DNA from: Croceibacterium_A sp039927815
GTDB lineage: Bacteria; Pseudomonadota; Alphaproteobacteria; Sphingomonadales; Sphingomonadaceae
NCBI GenBank assembly: GCA_039927815.1
Contig: JBDSUJ010000110.1
Location: forward strand, 1-24,739
DNA: 24,739 nucleotides
Direction of reading: 5' to 3'
Part shown: piece by piece, positions 1 through 7,956 of the stretch
How the letters are laid out: each line of letters starts with the position of its first letter
Position numbering within the stretch: the first letter of the stretch is position 1
Made by a program: the position numbers and the translations under genes
The notes under the pieces: generated by a model
Database searches by the model: none
Told to the model about the DNA's origin: nothing
Seen by the model: the letters and a program-made list of their open reading frames with translations, nothing else

Positions 1-609
1 CAGCAGGAAATCAAAGGCTTCCAGTCGAACATATTCACCGGCTCGGGCTTCGCGCTGTTGAATGCGGGCAAGCAAAGCACGTTCGGGGTCGAATTCGAGG
101 GCCTCGCGACAGTCGCCAAGGCGCTGACCTTGAACTTCGGTTTCACCTATCTCGATCCGACTTACGACAGCTTCCTGGTGTCGTCGGTGGGCGATCTTAG
201 CGGCACCCGGCCCGCGGGTATCCCGAAGTGGACGATCCTGGCCGGCGCGCAGTACGAAGCGCGGGTCGGTGCCGGGCTGCTGGTGCCGCGCGTATCGTAT
301 CTGCACCAAAGTCGGGTTCAGGTGATTGAAGGCCTGCCCGGCTTCCTGGTCCGCAATCCGGACGGGTCGATCGCCAGCAACACCGCTGCGTTGGCCTCGG
401 CGTTGCCCTTCACGCGTGAAGTGGACGACCTGACGGCGTCGCTCGACTATGAATTCGACATGGGCCTGACCCTGTCGGTGTGGTCGCGCAACTTGCTCGA
501 TGACCGTGATCTGGGCGTGGTGTTCGACAGCCCGGCCCAGCCGCGCGGCATCTCAGGTTATCCGGGCGATCCGCGGACTTACGGGGCAACCGCCCGCTTC
601 AAGTTCTGA
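1..609 (+). CDS. TonB-dependent outer-membrane receptor, C-terminal part (5' end outside window)
   Basis: The frame is open from the first base, so the gene begins upstream of the window and only about 202 C-terminal residues are seen. The visible part has the alternating hydrophobic/polar strands of an outer-membrane beta barrel. It carries a typical receptor ending, with an NLLDDRD turn, a YPGDPRTYGAT segment and a terminal aromatic residue (RFKF). In this family the barrel imports siderophores, oligosaccharides or other large nutrients, powered by TonB-ExbB-ExbD. The plug domain and TonB box are not in the window, so the substrate cannot be named. An internal TTG at 58 could be mistaken for a start. 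The next gene is convergent, 27 bases away. Confidence 0.85.
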   Translation, partial: QQEIKGFQSNIFTGSGFALLNAGKQSTFGVEFEGLATVAKALTLNFGFTYLDPTYDSFLVSSVGDLSGTRPAGIPKWTILAGAQYEARVGAGLLVPRVSYLHQSRVQVIEGLPGFLVRNPDGSIASNTAALASALPFTREVDDLTASLDYEFDMGLTLSVWSRNLLDDRDLGVVFDSPAQPRGISGYPGDPRTYGATARFKF

Positions 610-636
610 GCGGCAAGCATCAGTCACGAGGGGCCT

Positions 637-3162
637 CTAGAGGGTCCTGAGCGCTTGGGCCGGGCGTGCCCGCAGCAGCGGTAGCGAGGCGCCGAGCGCG
701 AAGGCCAGCACGAGCGCGATCCCGCCACCGAGCACGATCAGAACGCTCGGCCAGTCGGGCAGCCAGTCGAATTCGAACCACTGGGTCACGATCAGCCACG
801 CGACCCCGCCGCCGATGGCCAGCGCCACGCCGCCCAGGATCAGTGCAAGTAAGCCGAACTCGGCCAGCTGCAGCGCGAGCAACTGCCGCGTGCTGGCCCC
901 CAGCACCCGCAGGATCACGCTATCGTACAAGCGCTGGGCCCGCGCCGCGGCGATCGCGCCGAGCAGCACCGCGATTCCCGCCAGCACCGCCACCGACGCC
1001 GCGGCCAGGATCGCCAGCGCCACCTGGTCGAGGATGTCGCGCGCTTGCGTCAGCAGCGGCCCGACCTCGATTACCGAACTCGACGGAAATGCGCGCACCA
1101 GGTCGCGCAGCAGCCCGGCGGCGGGGGGACCCGGCCCCAATTCGATGGTCGCTGCCAGGTTGTGCGGCGCGTCGCTCAGCGCGTTGGGGGAGAACACCAG
1201 GACATAATTGAACCCCATGCTTTCCCAGTCGATGCGGCGCAGATTGGCGATCCGCGCCTGCCGCTCGACTCCCAGCAGGCCGATGGTCAGGTAATCGCCG
1301 ATCTCGAGGCCCGCGGCCTTGGCCAGGTCGGCATCGACCGATACCAGCGGCTCGCCCGAATAGCCGCGCGCCCACCATTGGCCCGCGGTCAGCGAATTGC
1401 CGGCTGGAAGGCTCTCGGAATAGGTCAGCCCGCGCTCGCCGCGCAGCGCCCACGCGCCCGGCGGCGGTTCGGCCATGTCGGCGACCCGAACCTGGACATC
1501 TTTGGGTCCGTAAGCGAGGATTGCGCCGCGCAGCGTCGGCACCGCACTGAGCTTAGCGCGGGGTACGCGGGCGTGAACCGCGCGCTCGAATTCGGCCAGC
1601 CGGTCCTTGGGGATGTCGAGCACGAAGTAGTCGGGCGCGCGGGCTGGCACGCTGCGGCGGATGTTCCCGTCGAGCGAGGTCTGCACCGCCGCCAGCAGCA
1701 CGAACGCCGACAGCCCGAAGCCGAGCGCGGTCACCAGCGCGCCGGTCGAGGAACCGGGGCGGTGGAGGTTGGCGAGCGCGGCGCGCGCGATCGGGTCGGC
1801 CGGGCGGGGCAACCGGGCCGCGGCCGCCTTGATGGCCCAGCCCAGCGCGGCCAGGAGGGCGAGCAGAGCCGCCGCGCCGCCGAGGAATCCGGCGCTCAAC
1901 AGCGGCTGGCGCGATCCGAGCAATGCCAGCGCGGCTATGCCCGCCAGACCCACGCCAACGGGCAGCGCGGCGCCGCGCCAGCGCCGCGCCAGCGGCGAGA
2001 TGCGAGCGCGCATCAGCGCCATGGCGGGAAACGCCCGCGCCCGCGCCAGCGGCGGCGCGGCGAACACCAGCGCGACAAGCAACCCGAACACCGCCGCCCG
2101 GATCAGAGCCCAAGGATCGATCGTCAGCCCGCTGCGGACCGGCAACAGCGAGCCCAGCGCCTGCGCCAGCAAAGGTGTCACCAGCACGCCGCCGAGCACA
2201 CCGGCCGCCGCGCCAAGGCCCGCCGCGAAACCGATCTGGAGCGTATAGATCCGCGCGATGTCGCCGCTTGTCGCGCCCAGGATCTTGAGCGTCGCAATGC
2301 TCGTCCGCCGCGCCTCGAGGTAGCTGGCGACGCCGCCGCCGATGCCGATACCGGCGATGGCCAGCGCGGCGAGCCCGACCAGGGTCAAGAACTCTCCCAT
2401 CCGGCCGACAAAGCGCTCGGCCCCCGGGGAGGCACGGTCACGCGTGCGGATGTCGAACCCGGCATCGGGAAACCGGCGCTTGAGCTCTGCTTCCGTCACC
2501 GCGGGATCTTGTGTCCCGCCAAAGCGTACGCGGGTCTTGCTCTGATACATCGCGCCCGGCGCGGTCAGCCCCGCAGCGGCAGGCAAATCGAGCGGGACGA
2601 TGACGGTCTGGCCGAGCTGGAACCCTTCGCTGAGACGGTCGGGTTCGTCGGCGATCACACCGCCCGCGAGTACGATCTGGGTGCCGACCGTGAAACGGTC
2701 GCCGGGCCCGATGCCGAGGCGTTCGGCTGCCCCGCGCGACAGCCACGCTTGGCCGCTCGGCGGCGCGCCGACCTGGCGGCCGCCGGCCAGCGTGAGCGTG
2801 CCATATAAGGGCCAGTTGCGGTCGACCGCCTTGAGCTCGATCGGAACCGCCGCGGTCGGGGTGCTGGCCATCGCCTGCAGCCGCAGCCCGCGCGAGACTG
2901 TTCCGTAGCCTTCCAGGGCCGCGCTTTCCGTCTGGCTGAGCGGGCGTTGCCATACTTCGAGCTCGAGATCGCCGCCCAGCAGGGTCTGGCCCTGCGCGTC
3001 GAGCTCGCCGCGGATCGCCGAAGTCAGCGAACCGATTGCTGCCAGCGCGCCGACCCCGAGGAACAGGCATACCAGCAACAGCCTGAGGCCGCGAAACTGG
3101 CGGTGGAGGTCACGCCGGGCGATGCGCCACGCGGCGTGCCAGGAAAGCCTGGGCGCGGTCAT
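637..3162 (-). CDS. ybbP: ABC transporter permease, FtsX/YbbP family
   Basis: This is an 841-residue membrane protein from the chosen ATG at 3162. A 33-residue extension to 3261 is possible, but it would overlap the ATPase gene and reads as low-complexity Arg/Gly sequence. One hydrophobic segment near residues 25-45 is followed by a large periplasmic-type region. Two FtsX-like blocks of hydrophobic helices follow, one mid-protein and one at the C-terminus, with another pair between them. This is the layout of YbbP, a relative of the LolC/LolE and MacB permeases. The ATP-binding partner lies 41 bases upstream on the same strand, and a lysophospholipase/arylesterase gene is divergent. That is the same arrangement as tesA/ybbA-ybbP in Escherichia coli. 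Export or extraction of a lipid-like or hydrophobic substrate is inferred from the family only. Confidence 0.88.
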   Translation of the reverse strand: MTAPRLSWHAAWRIARRDLHRQFRGLRLLLVCLFLGVGALAAIGSLTSAIRGELDAQGQTLLGGDLELEVWQRPLSQTESAALEGYGTVSRGLRLQAMASTPTAAVPIELKAVDRNWPLYGTLTLAGGRQVGAPPSGQAWLSRGAAERLGIGPGDRFTVGTQIVLAGGVIADEPDRLSEGFQLGQTVIVPLDLPAAAGLTAPGAMYQSKTRVRFGGTQDPAVTEAELKRRFPDAGFDIRTRDRASPGAERFVGRMGEFLTLVGLAALAIAGIGIGGGVASYLEARRTSIATLKILGATSGDIARIYTLQIGFAAGLGAAAGVLGGVLVTPLLAQALGSLLPVRSGLTIDPWALIRAAVFGLLVALVFAAPPLARARAFPAMALMRARISPLARRWRGAALPVGVGLAGIAALALLGSRQPLLSAGFLGGAAALLALLAALGWAIKAAAARLPRPADPIARAALANLHRPGSSTGALVTALGFGLSAFVLLAAVQTSLDGNIRRSVPARAPDYFVLDIPKDRLAEFERAVHARVPRAKLSAVPTLRGAILAYGPKDVQVRVADMAEPPPGAWALRGERGLTYSESLPAGNSLTAGQWWARGYSGEPLVSVDADLAKAAGLEIGDYLTIGLLGVERQARIANLRRIDWESMGFNYVLVFSPNALSDAPHNLAATIELGPGPPAAGLLRDLVRAFPSSSVIEVGPLLTQARDILDQVALAILAAASVAVLAGIAVLLGAIAAARAQRLYDSVILRVLGASTRQLLALQLAEFGLLALILGGVALAIGGGVAWLIVTQWFEFDWLPDWPSVLIVLGGGIALVLAFALGASLPLLRARPAQALRTL

Positions 3163-3203
3163 TGCCGCCGCGCCTGCACAGTGCGGCGTGCGCAGGACAA
3201 GTC

Positions 3204-3890
3204 TTATCCGCCCGTGTCGCTGGCGATCCGGCCATCGGCCAGCGCGATCACGCGCTTGCACCGCGCCGCCAGCACCTCGTCATGCGTGATGATGATCAGC
3301 GTGGCGCCCGTTTCGGCCCGGCGCGCGAACAACAGTTCGATGATCGTCGCGCCAGTCGCGGCGTCGAGGTTGCCAGTCGGCTCATCCGCGAACACGAGCG
3401 CCGGGCGCGGCGCGATGGCGCGGGCGATGGCGACGCGCTGCTGCTCCCCGCCCGACAATTGCGCCGGGTAATGCGCGAGCCGGTGGCCGAGCCCGACCGC
3501 GGCAAGCTCGACCCCGGCTCGCGACCAGGCATCGGCCGCGCCCGCCAGTTCGAGTGGGGTGGCGACGTTTTCCTGCGCGGTTAGCGTCGGCAGCAAATGA
3601 AACGCCTGCAACACGATGCCAATGCGCCCCCGGCGCGCGCGGGCGAGCCCGTCCTCGCTCATCGCTGTGAAATCCGCTCCCGCGACGGTCAGCGCGCCGC
3701 CGGTGGCGCGTTCGAGCCCCGTCAGCACCGCCATCAGCGAGCTCTTGCCCGAGCCGGAGGGGCCGAGCAGGGCCACAGTCTCGCCCGGCGCGATGGTCAG
3801 GTCGATGCCACCCAGGATCTCCACCGCGCCGTCGCCATCCCCGAGCGTGAGCCGAAGGTCGCGCGCGGCAATGGCAGGGGGGCTTGTCAC
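3204..3890 (-). CDS. ybbA: ABC transporter ATP-binding protein, YbbA/LolD type
   Basis: This 228-residue ATPase is complete. It has a Walker A GPSGSGKS (43-50), a Q-loop glutamine (95), the ABC signature LSGGEQQ (145-151), a Walker B ending LVFADE (165-170) and an H-loop histidine (203). Length and sequence fit the MacB/LolD/YbbA branch, which powers FtsX-type permeases. The permease gene starts 41 bases downstream, so the two most likely form one transcript and one complex at the inner membrane. The short spacer to divergent tesA (3891-3934) must hold promoters for both directions. LolD and YbbA cannot be told apart from the ATPase alone; the tesA neighbour favours YbbA. Confidence 0.92.
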   Translation of the reverse strand: MTSPPAIAARDLRLTLGDGDGAVEILGGIDLTIAPGETVALLGPSGSGKSSLMAVLTGLERATGGALTVAGADFTAMSEDGLARARRGRIGIVLQAFHLLPTLTAQENVATPLELAGAADAWSRAGVELAAVGLGHRLAHYPAQLSGGEQQRVAIARAIAPRPALVFADEPTGNLDAATGATIIELLFARRAETGATLIIITHDEVLAARCKRVIALADGRIASDTGG

Positions 3891-3934
3891 GCCGGCGCGA
3901 TGGCATACCTACCGGGGCCCGACAAGGAGGCTCC

Positions 3935-4627
3935 ATGCGGCTCGGCAGGATGATGGTAAGTGGGGCGCTGCTGCTGGCCGGATGCAACGGCAATGCGCCC
4001 GCGGAACAACCCGTGCCCTCGGCCCGCATGACGGCTGCTGCCGAGGCGGTCGTGGCTGGACCGGAGCGGCGGGTGCTGGCGTTCGGCGACAGCTTGTTCG
4101 CCGGTTACCGCCTCGGCCGCAAGCAAGGTTATCCGGAGCGGCTCGAGGCGGCCCTGCGCCGGCGCGGGCTCAATGCGCGCGTCATCAACGCCGGTGTCTC
4201 GGGCGATACGACCGCGGCCGGGCGCCAGCGATTCGGGTTTGTCCTCGGCAGCCTGGCGGGACCACCCGCGCTGGCGATCGTCGAACTGGGCGGAAACGAT
4301 CTCCTGCGCGCCATTCCCCCGGCGGAGACGCGCGCCAATCTGGCCGCGATCCTGGCGGAGCTGAAGCGGCGCGAAATCCCGTTCGTGTTGATGGGGATGC
4401 GCGCCCCGCCCAACATGGGGCCGGACTATGTGGCCGCATTCAACGGTCTCTATCCGGCGCTAGCGAAGGAATACGGGGGCACGCTGGTGCCGTTCTTCCA
4501 GGCCACGGTGTTCGACCGGCCGCAACTGCTGCAGGCGGATCACGTGCACCCCACCGCGTTAGGGGTCGAAGCGCTGGTCGCGGGCAGCATCGAGCGAGTG
4601 ATTGGGGCGCTTCCCCCCTCTAGTTAG
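3935..4627 (+). CDS. tesA: GDSL-family arylesterase / lysophospholipase, probable lipoprotein
   Basis: The start at 3935 is fixed by a strong ribosome site, AAGGAGG at 3924-3930, four bases upstream. An in-frame start at 3884 would put that site inside the gene. The 230-residue product opens with a signal peptide ending in a lipobox (LAGC, residues 14-17), so it is probably lipid-anchored. The SGNH hydrolase blocks are present: GDSL with nucleophile Ser53, the GGND block, and DHVHP near the C-terminus giving the catalytic Asp/His. Family members cleave lysophospholipids, aryl esters and acyl thioesters in the periplasm. The gene is divergent from ybbA-ybbP, a conserved pairing that suggests a shared lipid-related job. 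Its stop overlaps the convergent recF stop by four bases. Confidence 0.92.
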   Translation: MRLGRMMVSGALLLAGCNGNAPAEQPVPSARMTAAAEAVVAGPERRVLAFGDSLFAGYRLGRKQGYPERLEAALRRRGLNARVINAGVSGDTTAAGRQRFGFVLGSLAGPPALAIVELGGNDLLRAIPPAETRANLAAILAELKRREIPFVLMGMRAPPNMGPDYVAAFNGLYPALAKEYGGTLVPFFQATVFDRPQLLQADHVHPTALGVEALVAGSIERVIGALPPSS

Positions 4628-5703
4628 GCGCGCTCGATTTCGCCTCCGAAGACCCGCCACACCGCCGCATCATCCGCGATTCCGGCAAATGGTGCCAGTT
4701 CGGTCCCGGTAAGCCAGACTTGCGCTGCGCCTGTCTGGAGCCGTTCGAACAGCGCGGCGCGGCGCAGTGGATCGAGGTGCGCGGCGACTTCATCGAGCAG
4801 CAGCACGCCTGGCCGGCCGGCGGTTGCGAGGCCGGCATGAGCGAGGGTGAGCGCAATCAGCAGCGCCTTCTGCTCGCCGGTGGAGCCGTGCGCGGCCGGT
4901 GTGCCCGTCACCGCCAGGGTCACGTCCAGTTCGTCGCGGTGGGGGCCGGTCAGCGTGCGCTGGGCGGCGCGTTCGCGCGTTCGCCCCCGCGCCAGCGCAT
5001 CCGCAAGCGCGGCGGCGTCGAGTGGGCCGCCGGGCCGATACGTCAACGCGGGCCGGGCGAATGGTGCCGCCGGCACGGCGGTCAATTCGGCCAACAACCG
5101 ATCGACCAGCCGCGCACGACCTTGCGCCACCAGCACGCCAGCTTCGGCCAGTTGGCCCTCCAACGACGTCAGCCAGTGCGTGTCGGGCTCGTCGGCGCCA
5201 GACAACAGGCGATTACGTTCGCGAAGGGCCGCTTCGTAGCGTGCCGCATGGCGGGCATGGCCGGGCTCGAGCGCGACTGCCAGCCGGTCCATATAACGGC
5301 GCCTGGCTCCGGCGCTGTCGGCGAACAGGCGGTCCATGGCGGGAGTAAGCCAGCCGATAGCGAGCCACTCGGCGAGGCCCGCGGCGCTTGCCTCGGCGCC
5401 GTTGACCTGAACGATCCGGCGGCCGGGTCGCTCCGGCGTGGTCCCGGTGCCGAGGCGGACCGCTTCGCCGCCCCCGGCCAGATCGGCGCCGACGGCGAAA
5501 CCCGTGTCGCCAGTGACGGCGGCCATTTCCCCCAGCGGTGCGCGGCGCAATCCGCGGCCCGGCGCGAGCAGAGACAGCGCTTCAAGGACATTGGTCTTGC
5601 CGGCGCCGTTCTCGCCGAACAGCAGGTTGAGGCCGCCGGTGCCGTCGAGCCGGCTCAAGGCATGATTGCGGAAGCGGGTGAGGGTGATCCGGTCGAGCGC
5701 CAT
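4624..5703 (-). CDS. recF: DNA replication and repair protein RecF
   Basis: This 359-residue SMC-like ATPase begins MALDRITLTRFRNH, typical of RecF. It has a Walker A GENGAGKT (30-37), the RecF signature region LTGPHRDELDV, and a Walker B LLLDEVAAHLD near the C-terminus. RecF acts in the cytoplasm with RecO and RecR to load RecA onto gapped single-stranded DNA. Length fits the family. It lies alone rather than in a dnaA-dnaN-recF cluster, which is not unusual in alphaproteobacteria. The gene converges on tesA with a four-base overlap, so the two transcripts must run into each other. Its promoter lies in the 223-base gap shared with the sigma-54 promoter at 5858. Confidence 0.95.
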   Translation of the reverse strand: MALDRITLTRFRNHALSRLDGTGGLNLLFGENGAGKTNVLEALSLLAPGRGLRRAPLGEMAAVTGDTGFAVGADLAGGGEAVRLGTGTTPERPGRRIVQVNGAEASAAGLAEWLAIGWLTPAMDRLFADSAGARRRYMDRLAVALEPGHARHAARYEAALRERNRLLSGADEPDTHWLTSLEGQLAEAGVLVAQGRARLVDRLLAELTAVPAAPFARPALTYRPGGPLDAAALADALARGRTRERAAQRTLTGPHRDELDVTLAVTGTPAAHGSTGEQKALLIALTLAHAGLATAGRPGVLLLDEVAAHLDPLRRAALFERLQTGAAQVWLTGTELAPFAGIADDAAVWRVFGGEIERA

Positions 5704-5857
5704 CGAAGCGGCAAGCGTAGGCCAAGCAGCGCCGACCGGCTACACGAAAACCTGAATCCCGATAGTTGGGAGAAAAAGCCAAATTGCGGCGCGCTGAATC
5801 CTCACCACGCCGTCCCTGGATGATCGAAAATGGCTGAAACGAGCCGTTCCTTCGAAC

Positions 5858-5873
5858 TGGCACGGCTTGTGCA
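5858..5873 (+). promoter_or_regulatory. Sigma-54 (RpoN) promoter P1
   Basis: The sequence TGGCACGGCTTGTGCA matches the -24/-12 consensus TGGCAC-N5-TTGCA with one difference (G for T in the -12 box) and correct spacing. Transcription would begin near 5884, about 43 bases before the 44-residue ORF at 5927. It is almost identical to the element at 11034 and close to the psp promoter at 19892-19907. An imperfect inverted repeat (5829-5835 with 5842-5848) lies just upstream. A sigma-54 promoter needs an activator; pspF is the only one in this window, so control by PspF is inferred. Confidence 0.78.
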
Positions 5874-5926
5874 ATATGGGGTTCATCGGCGGATTGGACC
5901 GCTCGAACGACCAACAGGGGAATAAC

Positions 5927-6061
5927 ATGACGAACTTTTCGAACTTCACTCGCCAAGCGCTGGCCGCCGTCGCCGCCGTGTTCATCAGCGGCATGCTGAT
6001 GGTCAACAGCCTCGGCGTCTCGGCGCAGGAAGTGCACTCGGTCGTTGGAATCCTGGCGTGA
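5927..6061 (+). CDS. Small membrane or secreted peptide preceding PspC-domain gene
   Basis: This 44-residue ORF starts at an ATG preceded by AGGGG about six bases upstream. Residues 10-31 form a hydrophobic helix ending near VSAQ, so it is either a signal peptide or a single membrane anchor with a very short tail. The ATG at 5927 was chosen over one at 5867, which lies inside the sigma-54 promoter. The stop overlaps the next gene's GTG start in a GTGA arrangement, implying translational coupling. It parallels the 52-residue peptide heading the main psp operon, also the first gene behind a sigma-54 promoter. The function is not known. Confidence 0.65.
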   Translation: MTNFSNFTRQALAAVAAVFISGMLMVNSLGVSAQEVHSVVGILA

Positions 6062-6270
6062 ACGCGCTCGACCCGATGCACCCCGCTGGCGCGCCGGCCG
6101 GGTTCCACTGCGACCGCGTCCACGGCAAGTTCCTCGGCGTATGTCAGGGCCTGGCGAACTACATGCACATCAATCCGACCCTCGTCCGCGCCGTATTCAT
6201 CATCGGCACGCTGTTCGGCTTCGGCAGCTTCGTGCTGATCTACCTCCTGATCGCCTTGCTGGCCGATTGA
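6058..6270 (+). CDS. PspC-domain membrane protein (second copy, short)
   Basis: This 70-residue protein is essentially a lone PspC domain. It has an N-terminal amphipathic stretch containing GKFLGVCQGLANYMHINPTL, followed by a strongly hydrophobic helix (residues about 43-68). In the phage shock response, PspC sits in the inner membrane, senses envelope damage and contacts PspA and PspB. This copy lacks the long C-terminal tail of the operon-borne PspC at 18182-18559. The GTG start overlaps the previous ORF's stop, so its translation is probably coupled. The promoter at 5858 points to sigma-54 control. It may be a satellite member of the psp regulon; that role is inferred. Confidence 0.85.
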   Translation: MNALDPMHPAGAPAGFHCDRVHGKFLGVCQGLANYMHINPTLVRAVFIIGTLFGFGSFVLIYLLIALLAD

Positions 6271-6282
6271 GCCAGCGGGCGA

Positions 6283-7038
6283 TCAGACCCCCTTGGCCCC
6301 GGCCGTACCCGAATGGGCAAACGGGGAAAACGCGGTCCCGGAATCGAACACATCGATCCCCTCGCGCCGTTTGAGGAACCCGACCACGGCGTAGGTCACC
6401 GGCGTCAGCAACGCTTCCCACGCGGTCTTGATCAGCCATTGCGAGACCACGATCTGCCCGAGCTGATCGATCGGCCATCCGGCCAAGCCGTAGAATGCGA
6501 GCGGGTAGAAGATCACGCTGTCGAGGCCCTGGCCAACGATGGTCGAGCCGATCGTGCGGGTCCACAAGTGCCGCCCGCCAGTCAGCACTTTGAGCTTTGC
6601 GAGCACGAAGCTGTTGGCGAATTCGCCGGCCCAGAACGCGATCATCGAGGCAAGCACGATGCGCCATGAATTGCCGAACACGAATTCGTAGGACGCTTGC
6701 CCGGGCCAGTCCTTGGCGGGGGGCAGGGCAACCACTACCGCCGCCATGAATGCCATGAACGCCAGCGCCGCGAACCCGGTCCAGATCACCCGCCGGGCAT
6801 TGGCATAGCCGTACACTTCGGTCAGCACATCGCCCAGGATGTAGCTGATCGGGAAGAACAGAACGCCGGCGCCGAACGACCAGTGGGTCCCTCCCGGCAG
6901 GGTGACATAGCTCGGCTTGGACGCGCCGATTACGTTGCTCAGCAGCAGGATGGCGACGAACGCCGCCATGCAATATTCGAAATAGCGGAAGCGGACCTCA
7001 GCCGCCGCCGTCCCGTCGAGCCGTGCCGGTTCCGCCAT
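6283..7038 (-). CDS. yhhQ: Queuosine precursor transporter, YhhQ/VUT (DUF165) family
   Basis: This is a 251-residue integral membrane protein with about six hydrophobic helices. The family block FFPISYILGDVLTEVYGYANARR is recognisable, as are a later WAGEFANSFVLAK segment and the TRTIGSTIVGQGLDS region. Members import queuosine precursors (preQ0/preQ1) across the inner membrane for tRNA modification. The ATG at 7038 is preferred. The longest frame begins with a GTG at 7092, only eight bases from the tRNA gene, leaving little room for a leader. No strong ribosome site is seen at either start. The gene is convergent with the PspC-domain gene (12-base gap). A tRNA gene lies just upstream on the opposite strand. 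Confidence 0.87.
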   Translation of the reverse strand: MAEPARLDGTAAAEVRFRYFEYCMAAFVAILLLSNVIGASKPSYVTLPGGTHWSFGAGVLFFPISYILGDVLTEVYGYANARRVIWTGFAALAFMAFMAAVVVALPPAKDWPGQASYEFVFGNSWRIVLASMIAFWAGEFANSFVLAKLKVLTGGRHLWTRTIGSTIVGQGLDSVIFYPLAFYGLAGWPIDQLGQIVVSQWLIKTAWEALLTPVTYAVVGFLKRREGIDVFDSGTAFSPFAHSGTAGAKGV

Positions 7039-7099
7039 GGCATGCAAGCTAGCCGCGATTTGCTCACGCTGCAAAGCCCCGCTACTCACCACCCCCGAC

Positions 7100-7176
7100 G
7101 CGCCCGTAGTTCAACTGGATAGAGCACGAGCCTTCTAAGCTTGGAGTTGCAGGTTCGAGTCCTGCCGGGCGCGCCA
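7100..7176 (+). tRNA. tRNA-Arg (anticodon UCU)
   Basis: A full cloverleaf can be folded. The acceptor GCGCCCG (7100-7106) pairs with CGGGCGC (7166-7172), discriminator G is at 7173 and CCA is encoded (7174-7176). The anticodon stem CGAGC/GCTTG encloses the loop CTTCTAA with anticodon TCT at 7134-7136. The T arm is GCAGG-TTCGAGT-CCTGC (7149-7165). It reads AGA/AGG, which are rare codons in such a GC-rich genome. tRNA-Arg genes are common integration sites, and an accessory-looking stretch begins directly downstream. Confidence 0.96.
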
Positions 7177-7235
7177 CGAATTCAAAGGTTTAGCTGTTAC
7201 CTCGGCGTGGCTTAGGTATCACATAGGTAACTAAG

Positions 7236-7793
7236 ATGTCGCAACCGCTACCCTTGCAGGCACGCGTTGAAGCGGCGTCGCGCATGGCTTTCAAATCGAG
7301 GCAATTTTACAGCCTGTATTTCGCAACCAAAGGTGAAGCGGGACATCGCCTCCATCACGGCGCGATTAACGAGTATTACGAGGTAATTCGCTTCTTCGAG
7401 GCAGCATGCCGCGACGCTGCACTCATCGAACTGCATTCCCTTTTTACGCCCCGGAAAGACACCGTGAACTTGCCTCGCCTCGTGCAGGAAATGGAAGGGA
7501 CAGTGGGGCCCCTGAACAAGTCTCGTCAGGCACTCAGGGCGATTGCAACTAACCTGCCCAAAATCAAGCACCTTCGGGACAAGGCGCTTGCTCACCGCAC
7601 GAAGCTAATCGAGTTCAATGACGTGTTTCGCGAGGCTGACATTACGCATGTTCAAGTGAGCTCTGCGATCGATGCCGCGGTCGTGATTGCGAATGAGCTT
7701 CGCTTTGCGTGCGGGCTTAGCCAGGAGCCAGTTTCACCCGCGCCGGTCGAAACCTATTACGAGATGCTCGAAGCGTTACGGCCTTCAACCTAG
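7236..7793 (+). CDS. HEPN-domain protein, AbiU2-like
   Basis: This 185-residue protein is predicted to be largely helical. It contains an LRDKALAHR segment (residues 113-121) in which Arg114 and His120 form the R-x(4-6)-H motif of HEPN domains. Together with the overall pattern of YEVIRFFEAACRDAALIEL, this resembles the AbiU2-type HEPN family found in phage-defence and toxin contexts. HEPN proteins are often RNases acting on RNA, but some are inactive, so activity is inferred only. Codon use is less GC-biased than in the flanking core genes, consistent with horizontal gain. It is the first gene after the tRNA-Arg. No nucleotidyltransferase (MNT) antitoxin partner is seen beside it. Confidence 0.6.
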   Translation: MSQPLPLQARVEAASRMAFKSRQFYSLYFATKGEAGHRLHHGAINEYYEVIRFFEAACRDAALIELHSLFTPRKDTVNLPRLVQEMEGTVGPLNKSRQALRAIATNLPKIKHLRDKALAHRTKLIEFNDVFREADITHVQVSSAIDAAVVIANELRFACGLSQEPVSPAPVETYYEMLEALRPST

Positions 7794-7956
7794 TCCCATT
7801 GAATGGGCGAGGGCACAAGCTAGCGGGCCACCCTCGCAAGCGCCGCGTCGCTCCCGTTAGGCCGACTCTCGGTTTGCCCTAGACGCGGTTCCTGTGCAAA
7901 TTGCTTCTGGCGCAAGCTCGGGCATCGCAGCCCGCGGCACCGGGGGCAATTCATCG

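Noticed and set aside
632..645. Palindrome CCTCTAGAGG between the TonB receptor and ybbP
   Set aside because: It has no loop and no T-tract, and overlaps the ybbP stop codon. It is not a convincing terminator.
1045..2808. 587-residue plus-strand open frame
   Set aside because: It lies entirely antisense to ybbP, has Arg/Gln/Gly-rich content with no recognisable domain, and is a typical GC-rich shadow frame.
4682..4705. TGGCAC on the minus strand followed by TTTGC
   Set aside because: The spacing between the two boxes is two bases short for a sigma-54 promoter, and it lies inside recF.
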